Origin: Firmicutes bacterium CAG:822
Lineage (GTDB): Bacteria; Bacillota_I; Bacilli_A; RF39; UBA660
Length of the DNA stretch: 64,000 nucleotides
Direction: 5' to 3'
Assembly (NCBI GenBank): GCA_000432855.1
Contig: HF990861.1
Location: forward strand, 1 to 64,000
The translations under genes were made by a program, and so were the position numbers. Positions 1 to 8,794 of the stretch are shown piece by piece; positions within the stretch are counted from its first letter, which is position 1, and every line of letters begins with the position of its first letter. The notes below the pieces were generated by a model. It worked only from the letters and a program-made list of their open reading frames with translations. It was not told where the DNA came from and searched no databases.

Positions 1-17
1 TCTCATTCGACTTTTTA

Positions 18-46
18 ATTGTACATTATTTTATGAATTTTGACAA
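18..46 (-). promoter_or_regulatory. Leftward promoter at window edge
   Basis: On the minus strand TTGTCA (41-46) and TACAAT (18-23) are separated by 17 bp. It would drive a gene lying to the left, outside the window. Confidence 0.5.
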
Positions 47-142
47 GACTTTTTTCTAATTTTTTTCACAATCTCTCAAATTCATTAATATTCTAACATA
101 AATAATTATCAATAGCAATACAAAAAAATCAATTTTACAGCA

Positions 143-168
143 AAAAAATCTCAAAAACGAGATTTTTT
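143..168 (-). terminator. Terminator of the surface-protein gene
   Basis: Inverted repeat AAAAAATCTC (143-152) / GAGATTTTTT (159-168). Read on the minus strand it ends in a T-run just after the stop of the sortase substrate gene. Confidence 0.75.
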
Positions 169-2035
169 ATAAGTTATTTTTAGCAAATCTATAAACACCA
201 TAGAAAACTAACATTACTCCCAGAGCCAAAACAATAATAAATGAATTCTCACTCACACCTGTTTGTGGTGGATTTGGATAATCATGAGAACCCGTCACAA
301 TCTCACGTGGATATTCACATCTCTTAATTACCCAGTCAAGATAAGCTATTTTTTTAACTAAAGGAATATACTTTTCATATTTTAATTCGTACATTTTATC
401 AAAGAATGTTTCCTCAATATTATATTTTAGTGTTGCTTTTTTAATAAGTTTTTGAAAATTAGAAATAACTTTATATTTAGTAACCTTATCTTCTACTAAT
501 GCTTCTGCTTTTATCTTATAACAAAATCCATAAATTGTCTTAGTATATTCTAATTTATAAATTTCTCTTTCCTTATATTTAGTACCACTTAATATATATT
601 TGGAAGCAATTTTTTCTAAACCACCATATACAACATGTGAAATTTTTCCTTGAGGATTTTCTAAAACAACATTATTACCTTTTTTAGAAAATATATATGT
701 TCCCCAGTTCTTTCCTATATAAGATAAATCAAATGAATCAAATCCATATATCCAAGTAATCTCATCAAGTGAAATATTACTTGTTGAACCATCGGTATTT
801 ACTTTCTTATAACTATCGACAAAAGTAACCTTTTCATCATAGCTTAGTTCTTCCTCTGTCCAAACGGCATAATGACCACTACCTTGTTTAATTAATACAT
901 AATCAGTACCCTCTTTAAATGTATAACTAGAATTATTTTTATCAATCTTGATAGCTTCTTGAACTTCACCAGTAACTCCAGAAGAAACTTCCTCTATTTT
1001 TTCATTTGAAATTTTATATCCTTGTTCTTTTAATTTATCAAGTGCCTCTTCAGCTTCTTCCCTAGATGCATATTCACCATTAATTAAACTCTCATCATAT
1101 TTTTCTTTTGAAACTGTTACCTCAGTCTTTAACTCACCTTTTGAACTATTAACTTCATTATCTTTAATCCACTCATCAGCTTCTTCTTTACTATTAAATG
1201 TAATAGTGCCAGTATCTACCTTATCTTTATCATGATTTCTAACCTTTTCTATCTTACTACTAGTAACATTATACTCATCTTTAAACTTATCTAAAGCTTC
1301 TCTAGCTTCTTTTTCACTATCAAATGAATTATTACCCACTAACTCTTCATAAGTTTTCGAAACTTCAGTAGTTAAAATATCAGATTTAACTTCATTATTG
1401 ATAAATTTATATCCACTAAGCCAAGGGTCATATATATCCGCAAACGCTTTCGCATCCGCTTCTTCATCAAAATATACTACTCCCTCTTTATCCTTATAAA
1501 TAACCTGTTTAACTTCATCTGAAGTTTCATAATTAAAAACAATCTCATAATTTAATTTTTGATTTTCAGTTAAAGTGCTTTTTAAATCATTAATTTCTTT
1601 TAAACAATCTAAACCTTTACAAGAAATACTATCACTTTTTACTATCTCAGTTCTAGGAACTTCTATAACAGATACTTTATAATCCCCTTTTACAAAAGGT
1701 GAATCTAAAGTAATATTATTGTAATACTTAATTGCCTCTTCTTCACTTACAAATTTATCAGAAACCAAAACCGTCTCTAAATTGGTCTTCTCTACTTTAT
1801 CATCTGTTTTAATACTTAATATATAATTATACTTATAATCATTTAAAAGACCATTACTATTATTTAAATCTTGAACTTTTTTCTTTAGTTCTTTTTCAAA
1901 CCCGTCTATCTTTACCGCATCCACTACTTTACTACCTTTTTCATAAACCATACACTTATTATTTTCCAGTGCGTTTGCACCATTAGGTAATAATAAAACA
2001 AGTAACGTAAGTACAAAGAACTTAAATTTTTTCAC
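167..2035 (-). CDS. Sortase-anchored repeat surface protein (PPQTG)
   Basis: A 622-residue secreted wall protein. Residues 1-22 form a signal peptide ending near ANA. The C-terminus has a complete sorting signal: PPQTG, then a hydrophobic segment and a short basic tail (RFAKNNL). Between residues about 90 and 345 lie roughly five copies of a 60-70-residue unit, each marked by an acidic F/Y-x-S-x-EEA-type helix and a lysine-rich strand; such units are common in clostridial surface proteins. The start is GTG, chosen because AGGAGGG lies about 10 bases upstream. It follows the sortase gene by 3 bases, so the two form one operon and the sortase is the likely anchoring enzyme. Binding partner unknown. 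Confidence 0.8.
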   Translation of the reverse strand: MKKFKFFVLTLLVLLLPNGANALENNKCMVYEKGSKVVDAVKIDGFEKELKKKVQDLNNSNGLLNDYKYNYILSIKTDDKVEKTNLETVLVSDKFVSEEEAIKYYNNITLDSPFVKGDYKVSVIEVPRTEIVKSDSISCKGLDCLKEINDLKSTLTENQKLNYEIVFNYETSDEVKQVIYKDKEGVVYFDEEADAKAFADIYDPWLSGYKFINNEVKSDILTTEVSKTYEELVGNNSFDSEKEAREALDKFKDEYNVTSSKIEKVRNHDKDKVDTGTITFNSKEEADEWIKDNEVNSSKGELKTEVTVSKEKYDESLINGEYASREEAEEALDKLKEQGYKISNEKIEEVSSGVTGEVQEAIKIDKNNSSYTFKEGTDYVLIKQGSGHYAVWTEEELSYDEKVTFVDSYKKVNTDGSTSNISLDEITWIYGFDSFDLSYIGKNWGTYIFSKKGNNVVLENPQGKISHVVYGGLEKIASKYILSGTKYKEREIYKLEYTKTIYGFCYKIKAEALVEDKVTKYKVISNFQKLIKKATLKYNIEETFFDKMYELKYEKYIPLVKKIAYLDWVIKRCEYPREIVTGSHDYPNPPQTGVSENSFIIVLALGVMLVFYGVYRFAKNNL

Positions 2036-2038
2036 GTA

Positions 2039-2746
2039 TTATACCCTCCTCAATACTATTAATAAATATTTTTTTTGAAAATTACGATAATTGGGGTGTT
2101 CACTACAAGTTTGAAGTATCAAAACCTCATCATCTTTAGATAAAGTAACTCCTGTATCATACATAGATTTATTTTTTAAATTATTAATATGATTAAAATA
2201 CTCATCATCATTTTCAAAAGTAATATCCATATATGAAAAATCACTTGTTTCTACAAATACAGAAAATATTTCATACTTCTTCTTAACACTACTTGTAGTT
2301 ACCCACACATACTTATGATTATCATAATAATCTTTATCATAAAACTCTTCCAATATTTTAAATGGCATATCCTTATCAGAAGAATTATGACCATAAATTA
2401 ATAATTTTTTACTAGAGTTAATATCAACTCTATAATCTAAATAAACTGATCCCATAGAACTTTCCACACCATAAGGTGTATGTTTCAAATAATATTCATT
2501 ATCCTCACCTTGCATTATAGGAACAATGTAATCTGTATTATCTACCTCTAAAATACCAACCACATCATTATTATTATATTTTTCTCTCGCCGTATTGATA
2601 ATGTGTTTATAATAAGCTGAATTATCTACATCCTTTATTTCCTCACCTACATATAAATAAGTATTTTGATTTTTAAAATTTACAACTAACAAAATAAAAC
2701 AAATACAAATTATTAAAAATATAATTATTTTCTTTCTAATTTTCAT
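2039..2746 (-). CDS. srtB: Class B sortase
   Basis: A 235-residue membrane-anchored transpeptidase that cleaves a sorting signal and attaches the protein to peptidoglycan. One N-terminal membrane segment (about residues 7-24) is followed by the sortase barrel with catalytic His in IYGHNSS, Cys in LILQTCSEH and Arg in NYRNF. Length and the insertion before the cysteine fit class B. Class B enzymes of Clostridioides difficile are known to use (S/N/P)PxTG signals, which matches the PPQTG of the downstream gene. It is first in a two-gene operon; the substrate's ribosome site lies at the end of this gene. Confidence 0.85.
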   Translation of the reverse strand: MKIRKKIIIFLIICICFILLVVNFKNQNTYLYVGEEIKDVDNSAYYKHIINTAREKYNNNDVVGILEVDNTDYIVPIMQGEDNEYYLKHTPYGVESSMGSVYLDYRVDINSSKKLLIYGHNSSDKDMPFKILEEFYDKDYYDNHKYVWVTTSSVKKKYEIFSVFVETSDFSYMDITFENDDEYFNHINNLKNKSMYDTGVTLSKDDEVLILQTCSEHPNYRNFQKKYLLIVLRRV

Positions 2747-2819
2747 TTATATTCCTCATTTTATTGTATGGTAATTATTACATCAGAACATCTCAATCAT
2801 AATTCCAACTAATTATATG

Positions 2820-2855
2820 AAAAAAAAGTGAAGTTATTCTTAAACCTTCACTCTT
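2820..2855 (-). terminator. Terminator of the 359-residue gene
   Basis: AGTGAAG (2827-2833) pairs with CTTCACT (2846-2852); on the minus strand this is followed by seven or more T. Confidence 0.75.
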
Positions 2856-2874
2856 TAAAATAATTTAATAATAT

Positions 2875-3954
2875 TCATCTACTCAAAACTTTCTGCTTAC
2901 TTTTTTCAGCACTCCTCATCATTGATAACTGTTCATCAGTAAATACTGAAGTATCTTCCAAATTAAACTGATCAATTAAATTTAACTCTTGTGCTAGAGC
3001 TATCAAACTATTTGAACTTAACTTTAAATCACTTACTTTTTGAGCTAATTCATTAAACTTTAAATTAAACAATCTTAATTTTTCCATATATATTAAATCT
3101 TGATAAGCTGGCAAATCACACATCGTATTTTCTAACATTTCTTTGGATAATAATAAAGCATCTAAATTCATATTATAAATTGTCATTTCCCATTCTTTAG
3201 AATCGAAATTACCACTTAAACTAAAACCAATCTTCCTATTACCTTTTATTATAAATTTTGGTTGATGAAAAAACAAAGAAACAAATTCATCGCCAGTTTC
3301 GTATTTTTCAGTTGGGCAAACATCAGAATAAACGTTTTGCTCTTCGTAATAAATACGACTTAAATAGCCATTTTTAACAGTCCCCTTCGGTTGATAACTT
3401 AATTGAACTTGTTCAACAATATCATGATTAAAATTTAAATATACTCGATCTATATCTAATTTACTAATTTCGTTTAAATTATTAATAACTTGATTTATAT
3501 ATTCTTCTTTTAACTCATCACTAATGTTTCCCACATTATTAATAATATAAAACATAAAAGACATATAATAATCTAATTTACTCAAAAAATCTTGTACACT
3601 TTTTCCATCAAAAATATTAAAAAAAGATTCATATTTATCATAAAGTCTTTTCGATTTTTTATTTATAAACGTAAAATCTTTTAATAAAGCTCTTTCAATA
3701 ACACTAATATTATTATCTTTATATAACTCAAGCATTTCATTAAAAACTAAACAAGAATGTTTATAATTTGTTTTAACATAATTAATTAAATCATTTATAA
3801 GATTTTGATCCAAACCATCTATTCTTAAACCTTTTGTCACAGATTTTTCATACAAATTTGGAAACACCTTTTCTAAATCAGAATAATTTATTTTAATTCC
3901 AGGTTCAACTTCGTGTAAACATCCAAATGCAGTCACATTATCAAATAAACGCAT
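2875..3954 (-). CDS. Uncharacterised cytoplasmic protein
   Basis: 359 residues; I do not recognise the family. No signal peptide or membrane segment is apparent. The protein looks mostly helical and charged, with a cysteine-containing N-terminus (FGCLHEVEPG) and a Lys/Ser-rich C-terminus. GAGGTGA sits 5-6 bases before ATG. The leader contains two tandem copies of GTGCAATTTT-like sequence at about 4000-4020, possibly an operator. It is monocistronic: its own terminator lies downstream and a divergent tRNA upstream. Confidence 0.6.
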   Translation of the reverse strand: MRLFDNVTAFGCLHEVEPGIKINYSDLEKVFPNLYEKSVTKGLRIDGLDQNLINDLINYVKTNYKHSCLVFNEMLELYKDNNISVIERALLKDFTFINKKSKRLYDKYESFFNIFDGKSVQDFLSKLDYYMSFMFYIINNVGNISDELKEEYINQVINNLNEISKLDIDRVYLNFNHDIVEQVQLSYQPKGTVKNGYLSRIYYEEQNVYSDVCPTEKYETGDEFVSLFFHQPKFIIKGNRKIGFSLSGNFDSKEWEMTIYNMNLDALLLSKEMLENTMCDLPAYQDLIYMEKLRLFNLKFNELAQKVSDLKLSSNSLIALAQELNLIDQFNLEDTSVFTDEQLSMMRSAEKSKQKVLSR

Positions 3955-4034
3955 CTAATTTCACCTCGCGATAAACAATATTCTAGCACACAATTAAGAA
4001 AATTGCACAAAATTGCACAAAAAAATTATAACTA

Positions 4035-4064
4035 TTGAATTTATATAAAGTTTTATGCTATAAT
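4035..4064 (+). promoter_or_regulatory. Promoter of tRNA-Lys
   Basis: TTGAAT (4035-4040), 18-bp spacer, TATAAT (4059-4064), ending 12 bases before the tRNA. Confidence 0.7.
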
Positions 4065-4076
4065 TATTAAGGACTT

Positions 4077-4152
4077 GTCTCCTTAGCTCAGTTGGTAGAG
4101 CAACTGACTCTTAATCAGTGGGTCTGGGGTTCGAGCCCCCAAGGGGACACCA
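4077..4152 (+). tRNA. tRNA-Lys (CTT)
   Basis: Full cloverleaf: acceptor GTCTCCT pairs with AGGGGAC, anticodon loop CTCTTAA gives anticodon CTT, the T arm contains TTCGAGC, and CCA is encoded. It has its own promoter and terminator. Confidence 0.95.
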
Positions 4153-4164
4153 TTTAAGTATATT

Positions 4165-4200
4165 AAAAGAATTGCTAATAAATTCAGCAATTCTTTTTTC
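4165..4200. terminator. Bidirectional terminator between tRNA-Lys and rubrerythrin
   Basis: GAATTGCT (4169-4176) / AGCAATTC (4186-4193), with T6 on the plus side and A4 on the other. It serves both converging transcripts. Confidence 0.8.
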
Positions 4201-4755
4201 TTAATAATTTTCAGCTTTAATTTCAAAATATGATTGTGGATGAGCACATACTGGACATACTTTTGGAGCACTTTCACCATAGTGAACATGACCACAGTTA
4301 CGGCAAACCCACATCTTAGGAGTTTCACTCTTAAATACTTTTTCATCTTTAACAGCATCTAATAATTTGTTATATCTCTCTTCGTGAGTTTTCTCGATTT
4401 TTCCAACTTCTTCAAATAAGTAAGCAAGTTTATCAAAGCCTTCTTCTTTAGCATCTTTAGCCATTTCTGCATACATTTCTGTCCATTCGTAGTTTTCACC
4501 TTCAGCAGCTAATTTTAAAGCTTCTTTAGTATCAACTTTTAAACTATCTTTAACATCTCCACCAAATAAAGCTTTTAACCACATTTTAGCGTGTTCTTTT
4601 TCGTTATTAGCAGTTTCTTCAAAGATTGCTGCAATTTGTTCATAACCTTCTTTTCTTGCGGTTGATGCAAAGTAAGTATATTTATTTCTAGCTTGGCTTT
4701 CTCCAGCAAAAGCAGTTAATAAATTCTTTTCAGTTTTTGTTCCTTTTAATTCCAT
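4201..4755 (-). CDS. rbr: Rubrerythrin
   Basis: A 184-residue non-haem di-iron peroxidase that reduces hydrogen peroxide in anaerobes. The N-terminal ferritin-like four-helix domain (about 1-140) carries the EExxH-type iron ligands ([17 protein letters not shown]). The C-terminal rubredoxin domain has CRNCGH and CPVCAHP for one Fe(Cys)4 centre. Length is typical. GGGAG precedes ATG. The leader has an extended -10 (TGGTATAAT near 4816). It is monocistronic and ends at the shared terminator with tRNA-Lys. It indicates an anaerobic, oxygen-exposed lifestyle. Confidence 0.95.
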   Translation of the reverse strand: MELKGTKTEKNLLTAFAGESQARNKYTYFASTARKEGYEQIAAIFEETANNEKEHAKMWLKALFGGDVKDSLKVDTKEALKLAAEGENYEWTEMYAEMAKDAKEEGFDKLAYLFEEVGKIEKTHEERYNKLLDAVKDEKVFKSETPKMWVCRNCGHVHYGESAPKVCPVCAHPQSYFEIKAENY

Positions 4756-4848
4756 ATTCTATATCTCCCTTCCTTTAATATTTGGTCATCAGAAACAACC
4801 GATTACCATTAAAATTATACCATAATTAGACAAAATTGTATAGAAATT

Positions 4849-5208
4849 TTATCGTTTCATCTCGCCTTTTATCCAACGCATAATCACATTTACAATATAG
4901 TCCACTTCCTCATCAGTCAGCTCTCTACCTTTAGGAATATGATGCCACTTTTCTAAACATCCTCGGCAACACGTTCCCGTTGCGTGCTGAGCTATAAAAA
5001 CTGGATGACCTCTCATCGCCGTTTGTCTTCCATCATTTTTCGGATAGGCCGGTCTTATCTTCTTATTAATAAAGTCATAAGCGTGCTCACGTATCTTAAC
5101 CAAACCCTTTTCATTAATATAATCTATCATATATTTTCTTAAATGAAATGATGAGCGAAACTTTGATTTACTTAAATTTTGAAACAAATAATCTAAATCC
5201 TTATACAT
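4849..5208 (-). CDS. DUF4186 family protein
   Basis: A 119-residue protein of the DUF4186 family, recognised from the block HPVFIAQHATGTCCRGCLEK followed by WHHIPKGREL. The paired cysteines and histidines suggest metal or redox chemistry, but no function is established. It starts 2 bases before the end of the space that follows the CinA-like gene, so the two are probably cotranscribed. Confidence 0.8.
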   Translation of the reverse strand: MYKDLDYLFQNLSKSKFRSSFHLRKYMIDYINEKGLVKIREHAYDFINKKIRPAYPKNDGRQTAMRGHPVFIAQHATGTCCRGCLEKWHHIPKGRELTDEEVDYIVNVIMRWIKGEMKR

Positions 5209-5210
5209 AT

Positions 5211-5693
5211 CTATTTTTCCAAATAACTTAAAAGCCTATCAACAACTTCTTCTAAAACCTCTTTTTTATCATCACGGCGATTATCTCTATCGACAAAAAT
5301 ATCAAAATCGATATATTTATCGATACCTTTATCATATATACACATAAATACTTGATTGTCATTGCCACATTTATTCTTAGGATCTCTTTTACCAAGTTTA
5401 CCAGTAATACCTATACCATAACTACTCAAGGCAAAATCACTAATCGCTTTAGCCATTCCTCTAGCTGTTTCTTTACTGTAAACAGTATATTTATCAATAA
5501 TATTTTTGTCTACTCCCATTTTGACCTTAAAATCATTTGAATAAGTTATAGCACTAAAATTTAAAACCGTACTAGCACCAGGCACATTTGTAATCGCATT
5601 TACAATTGCTCCTCCAGTACATGATTCCATCGTACTAATTGTTTTACCATTATCTTTTAAAATGTTTACTATTCTCTTTAATTTATTTTCCAT
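5211..5693 (-). CDS. CinA C-terminal domain protein (NMN amidohydrolase-like)
   Basis: About 160 residues matching the stand-alone C-terminal domain of CinA/PncC, which deamidates nicotinamide mononucleotide in NAD recycling. Hallmarks are the catalytic serine region STMESCTGG near the N-terminus, a PGAS loop, and GIGITGKLGKRDP in place of the usual GITGxAGP. The start is taken at the ATG before ENKLK, with GGTGAT upstream; an earlier in-frame TTG would lengthen it by nine residues but has no ribosome site. The altered glycine loop makes exact substrate uncertain. Confidence 0.75.
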   Translation of the reverse strand: MENKLKRIVNILKDNGKTISTMESCTGGAIVNAITNVPGASTVLNFSAITYSNDFKVKMGVDKNIIDKYTVYSKETARGMAKAISDFALSSYGIGITGKLGKRDPKNKCGNDNQVFMCIYDKGIDKYIDFDIFVDRDNRRDDKKEVLEEVVDRLLSYLEK

Positions 5694-5730
5694 TCTATCA
5701 CCAAAACAATTATACACCAAAAAAGAGACA

Positions 5731-6345
5731 TTAATGTCTCATTCTCATATTTTTTTGATAAGTTGACCATACCATCTTTACAGTGGTTCCATCAATTTCA
5801 TCGTCTTTGTAGTCAAAAAAATCTAAACTTCGAATCATTCTGCTTAAAACTCTTCTACTATAATCATAATTAGAATCTTCTGAGTTGCCGTATAAACCTA
5901 AAGCAACTCTTGTTGTTGCATTTGAAATCTCTGGAATATCTGATAAATATGTCACCAATGCACTAGCATTATCAAATGGTAGAACCGCATGAATTAAATT
6001 AACTTTTTGAAGTTCTACTGGATTTTCAATTAAAGTTTCAATAAGTCCAATATGACAAATTTTAAAGTTTAATTTTGCATTATTCTGTTTTAAAACAGAA
6101 GTAACATTTAATCCCTCATCATTCGCAATTTCTAAAGCGGTATAATCAGAACTTTCAATATCGTCTACCTTTGCTAAATTTTTCTTAAAAAATTGGGCAT
6201 ATCTTTCCAAGGCTTCCTCTCTTGGTGATTTTTGTGGTGTCATCTCAGTAATCATTACACCAGATAAACTACCACTTAATCTATTCTTTACAGCTAACTT
6301 CTCATTTTTTACATCTAACATCGTTAATGTGCTTTCTTTTTTCAT
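5731..6345 (-). CDS. Uncharacterised 204-residue protein
   Basis: I do not recognise this protein. It is soluble, with no signal or membrane segment, and mixed alpha/beta in appearance. It has a clear promoter of its own (TTGACA/TACAAT) and a strong ribosome site (AGAAAGGAAGAAAAA) before ATG. It sits upstream of the CinA-like and DUF4186 genes on the same strand with only 10 bases between, so it may head that operon. Confidence 0.6.
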   Translation of the reverse strand: MKKESTLTMLDVKNEKLAVKNRLSGSLSGVMITEMTPQKSPREEALERYAQFFKKNLAKVDDIESSDYTALEIANDEGLNVTSVLKQNNAKLNFKICHIGLIETLIENPVELQKVNLIHAVLPFDNASALVTYLSDIPEISNATTRVALGLYGNSEDSNYDYSRRVLSRMIRSLDFFDYKDDEIDGTTVKMVWSTYQKNMRMRH

Positions 6346-6371
6346 TTTTTCTTCCTTTCTAAAGCTCTACT

Positions 6372-6399
6372 ATTGTACCAAAATGAGAAATAATGTCAA
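6372..6399 (-). promoter_or_regulatory. Promoter of the 204-residue gene
   Basis: Minus strand TTGACA (6394-6399), 16-bp spacer, TACAAT (6372-6377). Confidence 0.7.
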
Positions 6400-6405
6400 A
6401 TTAAC

Positions 6406-6430
6406 GAAAAAACAGAGTGTTTACTCTGTT
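6406..6430 (-). terminator. Terminator of the ABC fusion gene
   Basis: AACAGAGT / ACTCTGTT hairpin around 6411-6430 followed by T6 on the minus strand. The stop codon of the gene lies inside the hairpin. Confidence 0.8.
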
Positions 6431-8715
6431 CTTAAAGCCTCAACCGGATCTTTCCTAGACGCTATATTAGCCGGAATAGCTCCACCGATAATCGTTAAAG
6501 CCATACTTATAATAATTAAAATCAAAGCATGAACTGGATTTAATTTTGCCACATTCGCAAGCCCAGATAAATTTTCAATAATCATATTTGTTGGAATTGT
6601 AAGCAAATATGCGATAGCTATACCGAGTACTCCTGAAAATATTCCAATAATGAACGTTTCCGCATTAAACACTCTTGTAATATCTTTCTTTCGCGCACCA
6701 ATGGCTCTTAAAATTCCGATTTCCTTAGTCCTTTCAAGTACTGAAATATAAGTTATAATTCCTATCATAATTGAAGATACCACTAATGATATTGAAGAAA
6801 AAGCAATTAATACTATTGTTATTGCATCCATAATATTACCAGATAACGTCGAAATCATCTCCGCCATATCTGTATATTGAATAACATCTTCTTCAGCTTT
6901 TCCTTCATTATATTTATCTAAATAACTCGTAACTTCATCTTTAGTTTCAAAATCCTTAGGATAAATATAAATAGCTGTTGGTACCACATCCGCACCTAAA
7001 TAACCTAAAATCATATCTTTCGTCATCGTATCATCAAAAGATTGTCTTGTAAGAACATTATAATCCGCTTCTCTTTGAACTTTTACTATCTCTGAATTAT
7101 CATTACTACTTATAACTTTTTTGCCCAAAGCTTCTGTATAATAAAGACCTGTATTAGTCGCAATTAATTCCTTATCTTCTTTACCACGTAAAATTGCCGT
7201 AATTTTAACTGTAATACTATCTTCACTATCATATAACTTTTCTAAATCTGTTTGAACCATAAAATTATTGCCAACTTTTATATAGTAATCATCATTTAAA
7301 ATGACTTTTAATTCTTTATTAATTATATCATCAAAGCTCGCATGTTCATCAAAACCAAGTTGTTTTAATATATCAGAACTTATCTGATTTCTACTATTTA
7401 CAAAAAGTACTAAACCAACCTCATCTTCGTTAACTTCACCAGCTAAAACATCGTAATTATTTTCTATTATTCCATCGTCGCCATTACTACTAGGTAATTG
7501 TTCAAAAGAAGAAGTACTACTCATCATTGAACTAGAACTAGGCTGAACAAAACTATAATCATCACCATTTTTACTGACGATATTAATACTAGTACCTTTA
7601 ACATAAGAAATTCCAGATATATCATCCTTATTCAACTTATCCAAATAATCTATATAATCACTTGTTATTTTATTACTATGAATTATCGTATCAGCAATAT
7701 TTTTTTGCGCATACACTTCTTTATCGCTTGGATATTCAACTGTACTATTATCACCACGTAGTTCATTCAAAGTATCCTCGTCCATCTGAACTGTTTGATT
7801 GGTAACTATGATCGGTGATTGTGAAAGCGAGTCTTGTTCAAAATTCTCAACCTCGATATTAAATCCATTAGATAAAGACAAAATTAAAGCAATACCAATA
7901 ATACCAATCGATGAAGCAAAAGCTGTTAAAATCGTTCTTCCTTTTTTAGTGCGAATATTACCAAATGAAAGTTTTAAAGCTGTCCAAAAACTCATCGCCG
8001 TTTTCTTAATATTTAAATTACCCTTACTTTCATCAGAATCATAAGGTTTACTATCACTTAAAAGTTCCCCATCTTTCATCTTAACTATTCTAGTGGCATA
8101 ACTTTCCGCAAGTTCCGCATTATGCGTAACCATAATAACTAATTTATCCTTAGATATTTCTTTAATCAAATCCATAATTTGGGTGCTTGTTTTACTATCC
8201 AAAGCTCCTGTCGGTTCATCAGCTAAAATAATTTTTGGATCGTTGGCCAAAGCACGAGCAATTGCTACTCTCTGCATTTGACCACCAGAAAGTTGATTCG
8301 GTCTTTTATGAGCGTGTTCCTTAAGTCCCACTTTTTCAAGTAAAGACAAAGCCTTCTTTCTTCTTTCAGCCGAACTCACACCACTTAAAGTCATTCCCAT
8401 TTCCACATTTTCTAAAACTGAAATATGACCAATTAAATTATAACTTTGAAAAACAAAGCCAATCGCATGATTACGATAAGCATCCCAATCTTTATCCTTA
8501 AATTTTTTAGTTGATTTGCCATCAATAATCAAATCACCACTATCATATCTATCTAATCCACCAATAATGTTTAATAAGGTTGTCTTTCCAGAACCGCTAG
8601 GTCCAAGTACAGCTACAAACTCGTTTTCTCTAAACGTTAAATCAACACCTTTTAAAGCGTGTTGAACAAAATCACCTGTTTTATAATCTTTTTTAATATT
8701 CTTAAGTTTTAACAT
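6421..8715 (-). CDS. ABC transporter, fused ATPase and FtsX/MacB permease
   Basis: A 764-residue fusion. The N-terminal ATPase (about 1-225) has Walker A GPSGSGKTT, signature LSGGQMQR, Walker B ILADEPTGALD and the H-loop VTHN. The permease half begins with one membrane helix (about 265-285), carries a large extracytoplasmic domain (about 290-630), and ends with three helices with the FtsX layout. This is the MacB arrangement of mechanotransmission transporters, although Firmicutes usually encode the halves separately. Substrate unknown; peptide, lipoprotein or antibiotic handling is typical. GGTGGGTGAC precedes ATG. Monocistronic, with terminators on both sides. Confidence 0.88.
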   Translation of the reverse strand: MLKLKNIKKDYKTGDFVQHALKGVDLTFRENEFVAVLGPSGSGKTTLLNIIGGLDRYDSGDLIIDGKSTKKFKDKDWDAYRNHAIGFVFQSYNLIGHISVLENVEMGMTLSGVSSAERRKKALSLLEKVGLKEHAHKRPNQLSGGQMQRVAIARALANDPKIILADEPTGALDSKTSTQIMDLIKEISKDKLVIMVTHNAELAESYATRIVKMKDGELLSDSKPYDSDESKGNLNIKKTAMSFWTALKLSFGNIRTKKGRTILTAFASSIGIIGIALILSLSNGFNIEVENFEQDSLSQSPIIVTNQTVQMDEDTLNELRGDNSTVEYPSDKEVYAQKNIADTIIHSNKITSDYIDYLDKLNKDDISGISYVKGTSINIVSKNGDDYSFVQPSSSSMMSSTSSFEQLPSSNGDDGIIENNYDVLAGEVNEDEVGLVLFVNSRNQISSDILKQLGFDEHASFDDIINKELKVILNDDYYIKVGNNFMVQTDLEKLYDSEDSITVKITAILRGKEDKELIATNTGLYYTEALGKKVISSNDNSEIVKVQREADYNVLTRQSFDDTMTKDMILGYLGADVVPTAIYIYPKDFETKDEVTSYLDKYNEGKAEEDVIQYTDMAEMISTLSGNIMDAITIVLIAFSSISLVVSSIMIGIITYISVLERTKEIGILRAIGARKKDITRVFNAETFIIGIFSGVLGIAIAYLLTIPTNMIIENLSGLANVAKLNPVHALILIIISMALTIIGGAIPANIASRKDPVEALRTE

Positions 8716-8756
8716 CTAGTCACCCACCTTTATAATAATATTACATGAATCAGAAA

Positions 8757-8794
8757 AAAATACAACCTATGCAGCTTTTGCTAAAGTTGTATTT
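8757..8794 (-). terminator. Terminator of the GH25-like gene
   Basis: AAATACAAC (8758-8766) / GTTGTATTT (8786-8794), followed by seven T on the minus strand; it overlaps the final codons. Confidence 0.75.

Noticed and set aside
4083..4358. 91-codon minus-strand ORF across tRNA-Lys and the end of rubrerythrin
   Set aside because: Antisense to a tRNA (the ARTPDP-type end is a well-known artefact) and overlaps a real gene.
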